From the NCBI GenBank assembly GCA_026390935.1, contig JAPLEZ010000036.1, positions 4,946-54,071 of the forward strand: a DNA stretch of 49,126 bases, given 5' to 3'. The stretch's first letter is position 1; each line of letters opens with the position of its first letter. The notes below the pieces were generated by a model. That model saw only the letters and a list, made by a program, of their open reading frames with translations, had not been told where the DNA came from and did no database searches. This document shows, piece after piece, positions 16,997 to 24,520 of the stretch. The DNA comes from Bacteroidota bacterium. GTDB lineage: Bacteria; Bacteroidota; Bacteroidia; Flavobacteriales_C; GCA-002722245. The position numbers were made by a program, and so were the translations under genes.

Positions 16997-18745
16997 TTAT
17001 ATTGCAAACTTCCGGCGGTACGCAAAGTAGGTTCCGCCAACCGCTAATGATACAACGGTAATAGAACTTATCGGCATCAATACCGCTGCAAAAAGCGGCG
17101 TTACTGCTAAAGTGCAAGCGAAGTACATGCCCACAATGTTGTATAAAAATGACAAAGCCAAACAAGCGTAAATCACTTTCAATACCGAGCGGGAATAAGC
17201 AATCATTTCAGCCAATTCAGTGAAATGTTTTCCATCCAGGATGATTTGTGCCGATGGGTAAAACGAATTTACATTGTCGGAAACTGCAATACCAACATCG
17301 CTTACTTTTAACGCAACACCATCGTTAATGCCATCGCCAACCATCATCGTTTTTCCGCTTTCAGCAAGCATTTGAATGTATTGTTTTTTGCCTTCCGGAT
17401 TTTGATTGAAGTGCATATTTTTCCCAAAGTATTCCGTCAGTTGCGGATTTTCATCTTTGTGATCTCCGCTGAGTAAATAAATATTTGCTTCTGCTGAAAG
17501 ACTGTTCAGCATTTTCCACAAACCTTCACGGTAGCGACTTTCAATAAAGTAATAGCCTTTGTAATTTCCATTGATGGCGATGTGAACTACCGAACCCTGT
17601 TTTTTGTTTTCAATGGTATTGATCGCTTTGGTGAATGTTGCGGATCCAATGCACAAATTGTTGTTTTTGAATTTTGCTTCAATTCCTTTTCCTTTTATTT
17701 CTTCGTAAGCATCAGGTTCAATGCTTTTAAGGTGTTTTAGTTTATCGCTTAAAATTCGGCTCAGCGGATGATTGCTGGAATTTACTGCAGAATAGATCAT
17801 TGATTGTTCTTCTTCCGATAAGGTATTTCCCACATAAGTCACTTCTACTTTTTCGGCAACGGTGATGGTTCCGGTTTTGTCCAACACGATGTTTTTTATG
17901 CCTGCTACTTTTTCAATAACGAAGGCATTTTTTAAATAAAATCCTCGGCGCGATAACAAGCGTATGGCGTTGCCCAATGCCATGGGAGCAGATAGGGCGG
18001 AGGCACAGGGACAAGTAATGAGCAGCACGGCCGTGAGTGCGTTGAACGCTCCCGACACGTTGTTGTTCATCCAATAATACGAGAATGCCGAAAGGGCAAT
18101 GAGCAAAACCAAAGCAGTGAAATATCCGCTGAATTTTCCGGTGAGCGATTCCAACACTTCTTTTTTTCCACTCGATTTTACTTCGTCCCACAAACACGCC
18201 AAATAACTTTTGTCGGTTTTTTTTAGCACTTTAAATTCTCCGCTTTTACCAACGATTTTGCTGCCTGCATAAATTTTATCGCCTGCGTTAAAACGCTTGG
18301 CCATGGCTTCACCAGTGATGAAACTTAAGTCGGCAGTGATGCTGTCGGAAATAACCTCTGCATCGCAAGGAATAATTTCTTCGTTTTTAATTTTAATAAA
18401 ATCACCTTCCTCTAAGTTTTCAATCAGTACACGCTCTTCACTAGAATTTGTTTTTTTTAAAACCGACAAAGGGAAATACGAATACAATTCGCGTTCAAAT
18501 GAAAACTGATTGAAGACTTTATTTTGAAAATATCTTCCGGTGAGTAGTAAGAAAACCAATCCGGCCAAAGTATCAAAGTAGCCCGATCCTGTGGCGCTCA
18601 ATACTTCGTACATGCTTCTTCCGAAAAGCGCTATAATTCCTAATACCAGAGGAACATCAATACTTATTTTTTTGACTTTGAGTGCGCTGATGCTGTTTTT
18701 AAAGAAGTCGCTCCCCGAGTAAAAAAGTATAGGGATAATCAACAA
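16997..18745 (-). CDS. ccoI: Copper-transporting P-type ATPase CcoI, C-terminal fragment
   Basis: 582 codons from a TTG at 18745; the open frame extends to 18766. It carries nearly all ATPase motifs: TGEA (actuator), CPCASALSAP (metal site), DKTGTIT (phosphorylated Asp), SSNHPLS (HP motif) and MVGDGINDG (hinge). Membrane helices lie at both ends. It continues the same frame as the 47-codon stretch before the TAA at 18767-18769, so the product is severed from its metal-binding N-terminus. CcoI/FixI delivers copper for the CuB site of cbb3. Whether this fragment is made or works alone is unknown. Confidence 0.85.
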   Translation of the reverse strand: MLIIPILFYSGSDFFKNSISALKVKKISIDVPLVLGIIALFGRSMYEVLSATGSGYFDTLAGLVFLLLTGRYFQNKVFNQFSFERELYSYFPLSVLKKTNSSEERVLIENLEEGDFIKIKNEEIIPCDAEVISDSITADLSFITGEAMAKRFNAGDKIYAGSKIVGKSGEFKVLKKTDKSYLACLWDEVKSSGKKEVLESLTGKFSGYFTALVLLIALSAFSYYWMNNNVSGAFNALTAVLLITCPCASALSAPMALGNAIRLLSRRGFYLKNAFVIEKVAGIKNIVLDKTGTITVAEKVEVTYVGNTLSEEEQSMIYSAVNSSNHPLSRILSDKLKHLKSIEPDAYEEIKGKGIEAKFKNNNLCIGSATFTKAINTIENKKQGSVVHIAINGNYKGYYFIESRYREGLWKMLNSLSAEANIYLLSGDHKDENPQLTEYFGKNMHFNQNPEGKKQYIQMLAESGKTMMVGDGINDGVALKVSDVGIAVSDNVNSFYPSAQIILDGKHFTELAEMIAYSRSVLKVIYACLALSFLYNIVGMYFACTLAVTPLFAAVLMPISSITVVSLAVGGTYFAYRRKFAI

Positions 18746-18766
18746 TATATTGAGGTAACGGAAGAG

Positions 18767-18918
18767 TTATTTAAAGTCATCCGAAACTTCTTCCAGTGCT
18801 AAATATTCGGGGAAGCTCAGCAGCATGATGTTGCCAAAACAAAATCCGGCTACACCAATTTTCCACAATTGTTTTTTGTAGGTATTGTTGTTTTCGGGTG
18901 TCCCCGATTTTTTTTGAA
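18767..18918 (-). pseudogene. ccoI: Disrupted junction of ccoI (frameshift plus in-frame TAA)
   Basis: Between the two ccoI fragments, the +1 frame encodes KSGTPENNNTYKKQLW... FGNIMLLSFPEYLALEE... DDFK, clearly the expected CcoI linker and first helix. It joins the upstream frame only if the A8 run (T8 at 18908-18915 on plus) had nine bases. It then meets TAA at 18767-18769 and continues in the same frame into LFRYLN and the C-terminal fragment. Two separate lesions are therefore needed to explain the break. Confidence 0.8.
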
Positions 18919-19365
18919 GGATGGTTCGTAACCAATTTTAGTAAGTAGTAACGCAATTTCTTTTAGTGATACAATGCGCGGATCATAGGAGATGGCGGCT
19001 TCTTTCAGTGAAAAATTTACATTTACAGTAAGTATTCCTTCTTTGAGTTTGTGTAAATTTTCCAAAAGGTAAATGCAGGAACTGCAATGAATTTGTGGTA
19101 GTACCAAGCGCACTTTTTCTAGCTCAGTACTTTTAAAATCCAGGAGTTTATCTGCAGCTTCTTCAAGTTCCAAAAAAGCAAAGGCATCGTTTTTCACCAA
19201 AGGAGAAAAGCCTGGAGCTTCGGTGAGGGAATAGTAAGCTTGTAATCCGGATTTGTTGAGCAAATGATACACATTTACACAGGCAGCACAGCAAAAGAGG
19301 TGCTCGTCGGCAGTGAATTTTTCTTTCACTTCGTCGCCGCAATGAAAACAGTTGATCGTTGTCAT
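18850..19365 (-). CDS. ccoI: CcoI N-terminal fragment (Cys-rich and HMA metal-binding domains)
   Basis: 171 residues. It starts with the CcoI-type Cys-rich domain (CFHCGDEV, then FCCAACVNVY), followed by a heavy-metal-associated domain with HCSSC near residue 92 and ending IGYEPSFKK. After the A8 run the frame gives an unrelated 20-residue tail to the stop at 18850. Expected CcoI length is about 780-800 residues. It lies 56 nt downstream of the 126-residue gene and probably shares its promoter. Confidence 0.88.
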   Translation of the reverse strand: MTTINCFHCGDEVKEKFTADEHLFCCAACVNVYHLLNKSGLQAYYSLTEAPGFSPLVKNDAFAFLELEEAADKLLDFKSTELEKVRLVLPQIHCSSCIYLLENLHKLKEGILTVNVNFSLKEAAISYDPRIVSLKEIALLLTKIGYEPSFKKNRGHPKTTIPTKNNCGKLV

Positions 19366-19421
19366 GTTGTAAAAGTGAGAAAGAGCAGGGGCTTGTGATA
19401 TGACGAAAATCAGTTATTCGT

Positions 19422-19802
19422 CTATTTCATGTCAGGATTGACTTTGCTAAGTTCTTCTCCTTGTTGGTTTTGATCTTTTAAGGTCCAGCTGTCGGTAACA
19501 GTAGTTTCCAGCCATGCTTTCCCCGATTTGCGAAAAATTTGTACGCCTAGTCCGTACTTACTTCCAAAACTTTGTTCCACTTCGTTCACTGTCATATCGG
19601 GGGTGATGGTGATTTTTCCGCGCTTAAGAATACTTCTGCATTCCTTTAAAGTTTTGTTGCCGTGCTTGAGGAATATTTTTGCCGATGCGCAGCCGGGCTT
19701 ATGAATGCTGGAAAAAAACTCAATTTTCAAATATGGGAATAGGTTGTTGAATTCTTCTTGAATATCAAATATTTTTCTGTTATCGTTGATGCTGATTTCC
19801 AT
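19422..19802 (-). CDS. Conserved small protein upstream of ccoI, function unknown
   Basis: 126 residues, soluble, no signal or membrane helix. A mixed alpha/beta start (IFDIQEEFNNLFPYLKIEFF) is followed by HKPGCASAKIF, a basic central stretch and VEQSFGSKYGLGVQIFRKSG. I do not recognise a named family. Its position, behind an FNR-type operator and directly before ccoI, suggests a role in, or at least co-expression with, microaerobic respiration. One Cys only, so metal binding is doubtful. Confidence 0.7.
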   Translation of the reverse strand: MEISINDNRKIFDIQEEFNNLFPYLKIEFFSSIHKPGCASAKIFLKHGNKTLKECRSILKRGKITITPDMTVNEVEQSFGSKYGLGVQIFRKSGKAWLETTVTDSWTLKDQNQQGEELSKVNPDMK

Positions 19803-19828
19803 CTTTACACAATTATTTAAGTTGGAAG

Positions 19829-19836
19829 TAAAGTTA
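19829..19836 (-). promoter_or_regulatory. -7-like element TAACTTTA for the 126-residue gene/ccoI
   Basis: Minus-strand TAACTTTA matches TAnnTTTG at five of six fixed positions. It is centred 55 bp from the TGATTGAAATCA dyad and about 30 nt before the start codon. No -33 TTG is evident, consistent with activator dependence. Confidence 0.5.
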
Positions 19837-19881
19837 AAGCATCATTGTTTTTGAGGTAATGATGAGGCTTATTAATTGCCC

Positions 19882-19893
19882 TGATTGAAATCA
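19882..19893. promoter_or_regulatory. FNR/FixK-type operator TGATTGAAATCA
   Basis: A perfect TGAT-N4-ATCA dyad, extended by one pair to C...G, centred 85 bp 5' of the 126-residue gene. It overlaps the stop codon of the upstream response-regulator/CRP gene (TGA at 19891-19893). Confidence 0.62.
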
Positions 19894-20949
19894 GTTTTTC
19901 ATTTTGGAGAGTTTCTCCATCGATAAAATGATGATAGAACTTCCTTTAATATCAACGATACCTTCGTCTTTAAAGTCGCTTAAAGTACGAATGGTTGTTT
20001 CGGTTGCGGTGCCAGCTAAGTTGGCCAAATCTTCACGAGGAATATTCATGCTAAACTGTGCATCACCATCTTTTTTGTATCGTTTGCTCAAGGTAGAAAG
20101 TGCTTCGGCAACTCTCTTTCTAACGGAGTTGTAAGCCAGTTTTAATAGCTGTTCTTCCTTCTCCTCCAAGTTGTCAGAAATCATTTTGATGAACTTTCTG
20201 GAGATTTCAGCATTCTTGTAGATCAACGAATAAAAATGTTCTTTGGGAATCAAACATACTTCGGCATCTTCTAAAGCTGCTGCTGAATCGGAGTATTTGT
20301 CTTCTTCTAACAATGCCAGATATCCAAAAAAGTCACCTTCCTTATACAATCCGGTAATCAACTCTTTGCCTTGGTCGTTGCTGCGGAAAGTTTTTACTTT
20401 TCCTTTATTAATGAAGAAAATTCCTTTAGGGTAATTGCCTTCAAAATATATGCTTTCTTTTTTCTTGTGTGTTCTGATTTCGTTTTCTTCCGACAGTTTT
20501 TTGAGGTCTTCAAATTCTTTTGCGCCCAGCAAAAATTCGGAAAGTCCTTGCGCATTTTTAGCGAATTCTGTTTTGGCTACTTCCGATTTTTTCAATCTGC
20601 TTTCAATGGCGCTCAGCAATTCAATATTGTCGAAAGGTTTTGTTAAGTAATCATCGGCACCCATTTCCATTCCTTTGCGCAACTCGCTTCTTTCGGCTTT
20701 AGCCGTTAAAAAAATAAAGGGAATAGTTGCTGTTTCATTGTTTTTAGAAAGTAGGTGCAACACGCCATAACCATCTAAAACAGGCATCATTATGTCGCAA
20801 ATAATTAAATCGGGTTTTTCTTTTAATGCAAGTTCAACACCTTCTTTTCCGTTTTTAGCGGTAACAACATTGTAATTGGAAAGCGAAAGAATTTCTGCTG
20901 TGTTTTCTCGCACGTCGTTGTTGTCTTCAATTAATAATATTTTTTTCAT
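19891..20949 (-). CDS. Response regulator fused to CRP/FNR-type transcription factor
   Basis: 352 residues. Receiver domain 1-120 (Asp52 in CDIMMP, Lys104 in TKPF); cNMP-binding-like beta-barrel about 155-260; helix-turn-helix 275-345 with recognition segment TATETTIRTL (Glu317, Arg321, equivalent to the Glu and Arg that read TGA half-sites in FNR). The barrel lacks the phosphate-binding Arg (FFGYLALLEEDKYSDSAAA), and there is no FNR-type Cys cluster, so input is probably phosphorylation. Its start overlaps the kinase stop by 1 nt (TAATG). Likely activator of the cco operons, whose promoters carry FNR-type sites. Confidence 0.92.
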   Translation of the reverse strand: MKKILLIEDNNDVRENTAEILSLSNYNVVTAKNGKEGVELALKEKPDLIICDIMMPVLDGYGVLHLLSKNNETATIPFIFLTAKAERSELRKGMEMGADDYLTKPFDNIELLSAIESRLKKSEVAKTEFAKNAQGLSEFLLGAKEFEDLKKLSEENEIRTHKKKESIYFEGNYPKGIFFINKGKVKTFRSNDQGKELITGLYKEGDFFGYLALLEEDKYSDSAAALEDAEVCLIPKEHFYSLIYKNAEISRKFIKMISDNLEEKEEQLLKLAYNSVRKRVAEALSTLSKRYKKDGDAQFSMNIPREDLANLAGTATETTIRTLSDFKDEGIVDIKGSSIIILSMEKLSKMKN

Positions 20950-22151
20950 TATTGAGGTAGTGTTATAGTAAATGTAGTGCCTTTGTTTTCTTCGCTTTCA
21001 AAATGGATAGAGCCATTCATTAATTCGGCGTATCTGGCTACAATGTTGAGTCCCAAACCTGTTCCTTGAATATGAGTAGCGTTATGTCCGCGAAAAAATC
21101 GCTCAAATAAATTTTTCTGATCGGCTTTTGAAATGCCAATTCCATGGTCTTTCACCGAAATTTTCACCGACAAATTTTTTACCTCGGAAATCACTTCAAT
21201 ATTTTTGCCTTCGGGTGAAAATTTAATGGCATTCGACATCAGATTAAACAAAATATTTTTCAATATTTTTTTGTCGAGGGACACAATTTCTTTTCCTATG
21301 TGCTGATGGATTATTTGATGAACTGTGGTCAATTGCTGCATTTCACCAATGGTGTCATTGATGAAAGATTTTAAATTCATTTCTTCGGGAGCGTTTTCTA
21401 CTTTGCCTTCTTCGAGCTTGCTAACGGATAAAAAATCATTTAAAATATCAGTGAGGTTGTTGATGGAGGTTTTTATTTTCCCAACGTGCTTGTCTTGATT
21501 TTGCTTGTCGTTTTTTTCGCCATACAAAGTAACCAGCGACAATGACGACATCATGGTGGTGAGTGGTGTTCGAAATTCGTGAGAAGCCATTGAAACAAAA
21601 CGCGATTTCATTTCATTGAGTTCCTTTTCTTTTTCCAGCGCGTCTTTCAGTTCTTTCTTGGTTTTTTCCAATTCTTCCACGGCTTCTTCCAAAATCATGG
21701 TTCGGTTTTTCACCTGCCTTTCCAGTTCAGTAGAATAGGTTTTCAATTTTTCCTCTGCATGTTTTCTAATAGAAATATCAATGATGAAAGCAATTACGAA
21801 TTTTCCTTCATCGCTGGAGTAGGGACTCAAACTTATTTCTACCGGAAATTCAGTGCCATCTTTCTTTAGTCCGTAAAGCTGCATGCCTGCACCCATTGAT
21901 CGGGCGTGTGGATTTTGGTGAAATTTATCACGATGACCGATGTGCTGTTGGGCCAGTCGTTTTGGAACCAATACTTCAATTTTTTTCCCCAGCAATTCGT
22001 CCCTGTCGTAGCCAAATAATTTTTCAGCGCTAGGGTTAATTCTGGTAATTTCACTTTTGTCGTTCGTTACCAATATTCCTTCAGTAGCGAACAAAAACAG
22101 TGCTTCTGTTCCTTCGGAGTGGTTCATTTTTATTTTTAATGAATTATTCAT
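20949..22151 (-). CDS. PAS-domain sensor histidine kinase
   Basis: 400 residues, soluble. The PAS domain (about 15-135) contains KLFGYDRDELLGK and MGAGMQLYGLKKDGTEFP, close to FixL-like PAS sequences. A coiled coil (140-180) precedes HisKA with SHEFRTPL (His191) and a HATPase domain with NAIKF, DHGIGI and GTGLGL. It phosphorylates, by operon logic, the overlapping response-regulator/CRP fusion. Haem binding by the PAS is possible but not demonstrated: the FixL proximal His context is not clearly conserved. Position next to cbb3 genes argues for an oxygen or redox signal. Confidence 0.92.
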   Translation of the reverse strand: MNNSLKIKMNHSEGTEALFLFATEGILVTNDKSEITRINPSAEKLFGYDRDELLGKKIEVLVPKRLAQQHIGHRDKFHQNPHARSMGAGMQLYGLKKDGTEFPVEISLSPYSSDEGKFVIAFIIDISIRKHAEEKLKTYSTELERQVKNRTMILEEAVEELEKTKKELKDALEKEKELNEMKSRFVSMASHEFRTPLTTMMSSLSLVTLYGEKNDKQNQDKHVGKIKTSINNLTDILNDFLSVSKLEEGKVENAPEEMNLKSFINDTIGEMQQLTTVHQIIHQHIGKEIVSLDKKILKNILFNLMSNAIKFSPEGKNIEVISEVKNLSVKISVKDHGIGISKADQKNLFERFFRGHNATHIQGTGLGLNIVARYAELMNGSIHFESEENKGTTFTITLPQ

Positions 22152-22191
22152 CTAATTTAATAAATATGAACACAGTACGGTAAAAATGAAA

Positions 22192-22314
22192 TTATTTGTT
22201 TTCGCGATTATTTTTGCTGTTCACCAATGCTTTTATTGAGCTTGCAAGGGCAAATAGTGACATAATCACAATTACGGCAAGAATTCCAAGTATGAAATAA
22301 TGAGCTGTATTCAT
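22192..22314 (-). CDS. 40-residue single-helix membrane protein
   Basis: A short frame MNTAHYFILGILAVIVIMSL... ending SKNNRENK. One membrane helix (about 8-27) is followed by a charged tail. It is co-directional, 5 nt downstream of the 58-residue gene and 40 nt before the kinase gene. No family recognised; gene status rests on frame, composition and tight operon spacing. Confidence 0.6.
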   Translation of the reverse strand: MNTAHYFILGILAVIVIMSLFALASSIKALVNSKNNRENK

Positions 22315-22319
22315 AATAA

Positions 22320-22496
22320 TTATTTAGAAGTTTTCATTCCAACCATCATTGCAGCTAAAGTTCCTGCTACGGTCAATAGAAACATTGCCATGGTGAACAA
22401 TGGTTTTGTAATATCAGCTTGTACATAAGCTAAACGGAAAGGGCCAAGAATTACTACTGTAGCAATTACCAAGGCAGTCATAGTGTTTTTATTCAT
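22320..22496 (-). CDS. 58-residue two-helix membrane protein
   Basis: The frame MNKNTMTALVIATVVILGPF... MVGMKTSK has two hydrophobic helices (about 6-26 and 33-54) joined by a short polar turn with QADITK. It is the first gene of the kinase/regulator operon and has an operator/-7 arrangement just upstream. No family recognised. It could be a membrane input or a modulator for the otherwise soluble kinase. Confidence 0.6.
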   Translation of the reverse strand: MNKNTMTALVIATVVILGPFRLAYVQADITKPLFTMAMFLLTVAGTLAAMMVGMKTSK

Positions 22497-22513
22497 GGTT
22501 TTTATTTTACTTC

Positions 22514-22521
22514 CAAAGTTG
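22514..22521 (-). promoter_or_regulatory. -7-like element CAACTTTG for the kinase operon
   Basis: Minus-strand CAACTTTG matches TAnnTTTG at five of six fixed positions. Its centre is 55 bp from the dyad at 22566-22579, the same spacing as at the two cco promoters. Confidence 0.5.
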
Positions 22522-22565
22522 CAAATAGAAGGACTAAAGCGAAATGAGGCAGGTCAGATGGAGAT

Positions 22566-22579
22566 ATGACGGTGGTCAT
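22566..22579. promoter_or_regulatory. CRP/FNR-type operator ATGAC-GGTG-GTCAT
   Basis: A perfect 5-4-5 dyad with TGAC half-sites in place of TGAT, upstream of the operon that encodes the CRP/FNR-type regulator. Autoregulation is the simplest reading. Confidence 0.5.
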
Positions 22580-22628
22580 GATTATCTAAATACCCCGTTA
22601 CCATTGACGAATATGTGTTTGTGGTGAG

Positions 22629-22991
22629 CTAACTTTTTTCTTTTTTAAACGACTTTGAGTAGTGATGGTAAATGGTATTGATAAATGTTAAAATGATGCC
22701 TATGCCTATGATGATGTAAAAAATGGTGAATATTTTACCAGTACTTGTTTTAGGGTAAAAATCCCCGTAGGCTACCGTGGTGAGGGTGGTAATGCTAAAA
22801 TACAACGAATCAAGCCAGCTCCATTTTTCAATGAAATGGTAGCTGATGGTGCCAATAATTAATATGATAGCGGTAGTGATTAGCAAGTCCCTGTATCCCT
22901 TGTCCATTACAAAGGAAATTATGGTGCGAAAAAAAATCATAGCAAGTATTTTAGTGCTTTCATGTCCATTGCGCACAATGATAAAGGTCAA
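22629..22991 (-). CDS. Two-TM potassium channel subunit
   Basis: 120 residues. A first membrane helix (about 35-53) is followed by the pore region WLDSLYFSITTLTTVAYGD with the selectivity filter TVAYGD (72-77), then a second helix (about 87-109) and a basic tail. This is the minimal KcsA-like architecture without a regulatory domain. The N-terminal 17 residues are not channel-like; Met18 (MIFFRTIISF) may be the real start. It is transcribed alone, divergent from the lipoprotein gene. Confidence 0.88.
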   Translation of the reverse strand: MTFIIVRNGHESTKILAMIFFRTIISFVMDKGYRDLLITTAIILIIGTISYHFIEKWSWLDSLYFSITTLTTVAYGDFYPKTSTGKIFTIFYIIIGIGIILTFINTIYHHYSKSFKKEKS

Positions 22992-23078
22992 AATTTTTCC
23001 AAAACATGATGGAGGTTAGCAGGGGGAATGATTATGGACAGGTTCCACCAATAGAAAACGCTAGTGTTGAAAGGTGCT

Positions 23079-23096
23079 TTAGGTTGAATAACCTAA
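23079..23096. promoter_or_regulatory. Palindrome TTAGGTT-GAAT-AACCTAA in divergent intergenic region
   Basis: A perfect 7-4-7 inverted repeat in the region between the K+ channel gene and the lipoprotein gene, 66 bp before the latter's start. It is not FNR-like. Probably an operator for an unknown regulator. Confidence 0.45.
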
Positions 23097-23161
23097 GTTC
23101 TACGTATTATTAAAACCTCTTTTGCTAATGCACCGTATGAGGTCGTACAAATCGATATCAA

Positions 23162-24076
23162 ATGAAGAAATTACTGGTTTTAAGTTTAGGTGTTTCACTT
23201 TTTGGATGCGTATCCGATTCCAACGTTGACCCTCTTGCCGAGCTCACGAAAACACAAATGAAGGAACAGGTGCAAAAGGCCGAAGTGGTGATGAGCGATG
23301 AGGAGTTTTACGCTCATGTGCAAGCCATTCCTACTCCTTTGCAAACAACGGCCTTGATTCAGGCCTTAGGCATTGAATACAATGAAAGTATTTTAAAAAA
23401 TCCCGATGGAGCAGAAAATGTGACGTCATGGTTCGGACAAGCTGCAAACCTTGGGGTTTTTGGTGCCGATATGGGCTATGCCAATATATATGGAGAAACT
23501 AAAAAATCGATGGATTATATCGGATCCATTCGTGATCTAGCTGATAAACTAAAAGTGGGACAGTTTTTCGATTTTGCCACCATTAAAGAGTTGGCAGAAA
23601 ATAAAGACAACCTGGAGAAGCTGATCAATTCCTCTCAAATGAATTTTCAAAAAATGAACAACTACCTTCAAAAACAAGACAGAGGTAAAGTATCTGTAGC
23701 CATGATTTTAGGTGGATGGGTGGAAGGCCTGCACATTTGCTGTCAAATCAGTAGTAAAAATCCAAATCAACAACCCTTGTATGAATCTATTGGTCAGCAA
23801 AAACTGGCATTGGAAACTATTGGCACTTTGTTGAATTTGTACGGTACCGACAAATATTTTGTGGAGTATAAAAAAGACTTTGATAAATTGGTAGAGGCAT
23901 ATACTAATGTGCAAATTATTTACCATGAAGGAGAAGTGACACAGCACGAAGACGCCCAAGGCAACTTGGTGGTGGAAGATACTTCAACCAGCGAAATTAA
24001 AGTGACGCAAGCAGATGTGGTAAATATTTCTGTAGCAGTAGGTAGAATGCGCAATAACCTTATTAATCTTCAATAA
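23162..24076 (+). CDS. Conserved lipoprotein, function unknown
   Basis: 304 residues with a lipoprotein signal (VSLFGCVSD). The mature part is largely helical: AVVMSDEEF-like helices, then SWFGQAANLGVFGADMGYAN, and a helical pair around RGKVSVAMILGGWVEGLHICC. No catalytic motif is evident. Similar helical lipoproteins occur in Bacteroidota, but I know no function. It overlaps nothing and is followed 1 nt later by the next exported protein, so they are co-transcribed. Confidence 0.75.
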   Translation: MKKLLVLSLGVSLFGCVSDSNVDPLAELTKTQMKEQVQKAEVVMSDEEFYAHVQAIPTPLQTTALIQALGIEYNESILKNPDGAENVTSWFGQAANLGVFGADMGYANIYGETKKSMDYIGSIRDLADKLKVGQFFDFATIKELAENKDNLEKLINSSQMNFQKMNNYLQKQDRGKVSVAMILGGWVEGLHICCQISSKNPNQQPLYESIGQQKLALETIGTLLNLYGTDKYFVEYKKDFDKLVEAYTNVQIIYHEGEVTQHEDAQGNLVVEDTSTSEIKVTQADVVNISVAVGRMRNNLINLQ

Positions 24077-24077
24077 T

Positions 24078-24518
24078 ATGAACAAGGTTGTATCTAAAAT
24101 ACTAATGATTTTCAGCTTTGTGGTTCTTGCTTCGGCATTTGCGCCGCAAACTGTAGATTGTGATGACGAGGCATTTCTGGATGAATGTGCTGGTCAGATT
24201 GCAGGATATAAATTTTTGAAGGCGAATAAGATTTCAATTTCAGGAGCTAAATCCGGACAAGCGGTGGAGCTTTCGTCAGTGTTCTCCAACGGCAGTACTT
24301 ATACGTTAACAGCTTGTGGTGGTGGAACAAATATGATTGTGACGCTATTCGATAGAAACAGAAAACAGATCATGAGCAATTACAACAAAAACACAAAAAA
24401 GTTTTACCCATCCATTAATTATAAATGTACCGCTACTGGAGTGTATTATTTTAAATATGAATTTGAAGGCGGCGGCGCTGGTTGCGGTGTTGGTATAATT
24501 GGATTTAAACAGAATTAG
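24078..24518 (+). CDS. Small exported protein with beta-sandwich character
   Basis: 146 residues. Signal peptide (cleavage after ASAFA). The mature part contains four Cys in the first half, an SGAKSGQAVELSSVFSNGSTY stretch, and a glycine-rich end FEGGGAGCGVGIIGF. It resembles a small jelly-roll carried by secreted proteins, but I cannot name a family. It lies 1 nt after the lipoprotein gene and 2 nt before the CheR-like gene. Confidence 0.7.
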   Translation: MNKVVSKILMIFSFVVLASAFAPQTVDCDDEAFLDECAGQIAGYKFLKANKISISGAKSGQAVELSSVFSNGSTYTLTACGGGTNMIVTLFDRNRKQIMSNYNKNTKKFYPSINYKCTATGVYYFKYEFEGGGAGCGVGIIGFKQN

Positions 24519-24520
24519 TT

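Noticed and set aside
18908-18915. Programmed ribosomal frameshift at the A8 run of ccoI
   Set aside because: It would not by itself produce full CcoI because an in-frame TAA follows 47 codons later, so mutation or sequence error is simpler; kept only as a possibility in the findings.
20949-22151. PAS kinase as a definite haem FixL
   Set aside because: The PAS resembles FixL generally, but the spacing after the candidate His (NPHARSMG) differs and this sequence is common in non-haem PAS domains.
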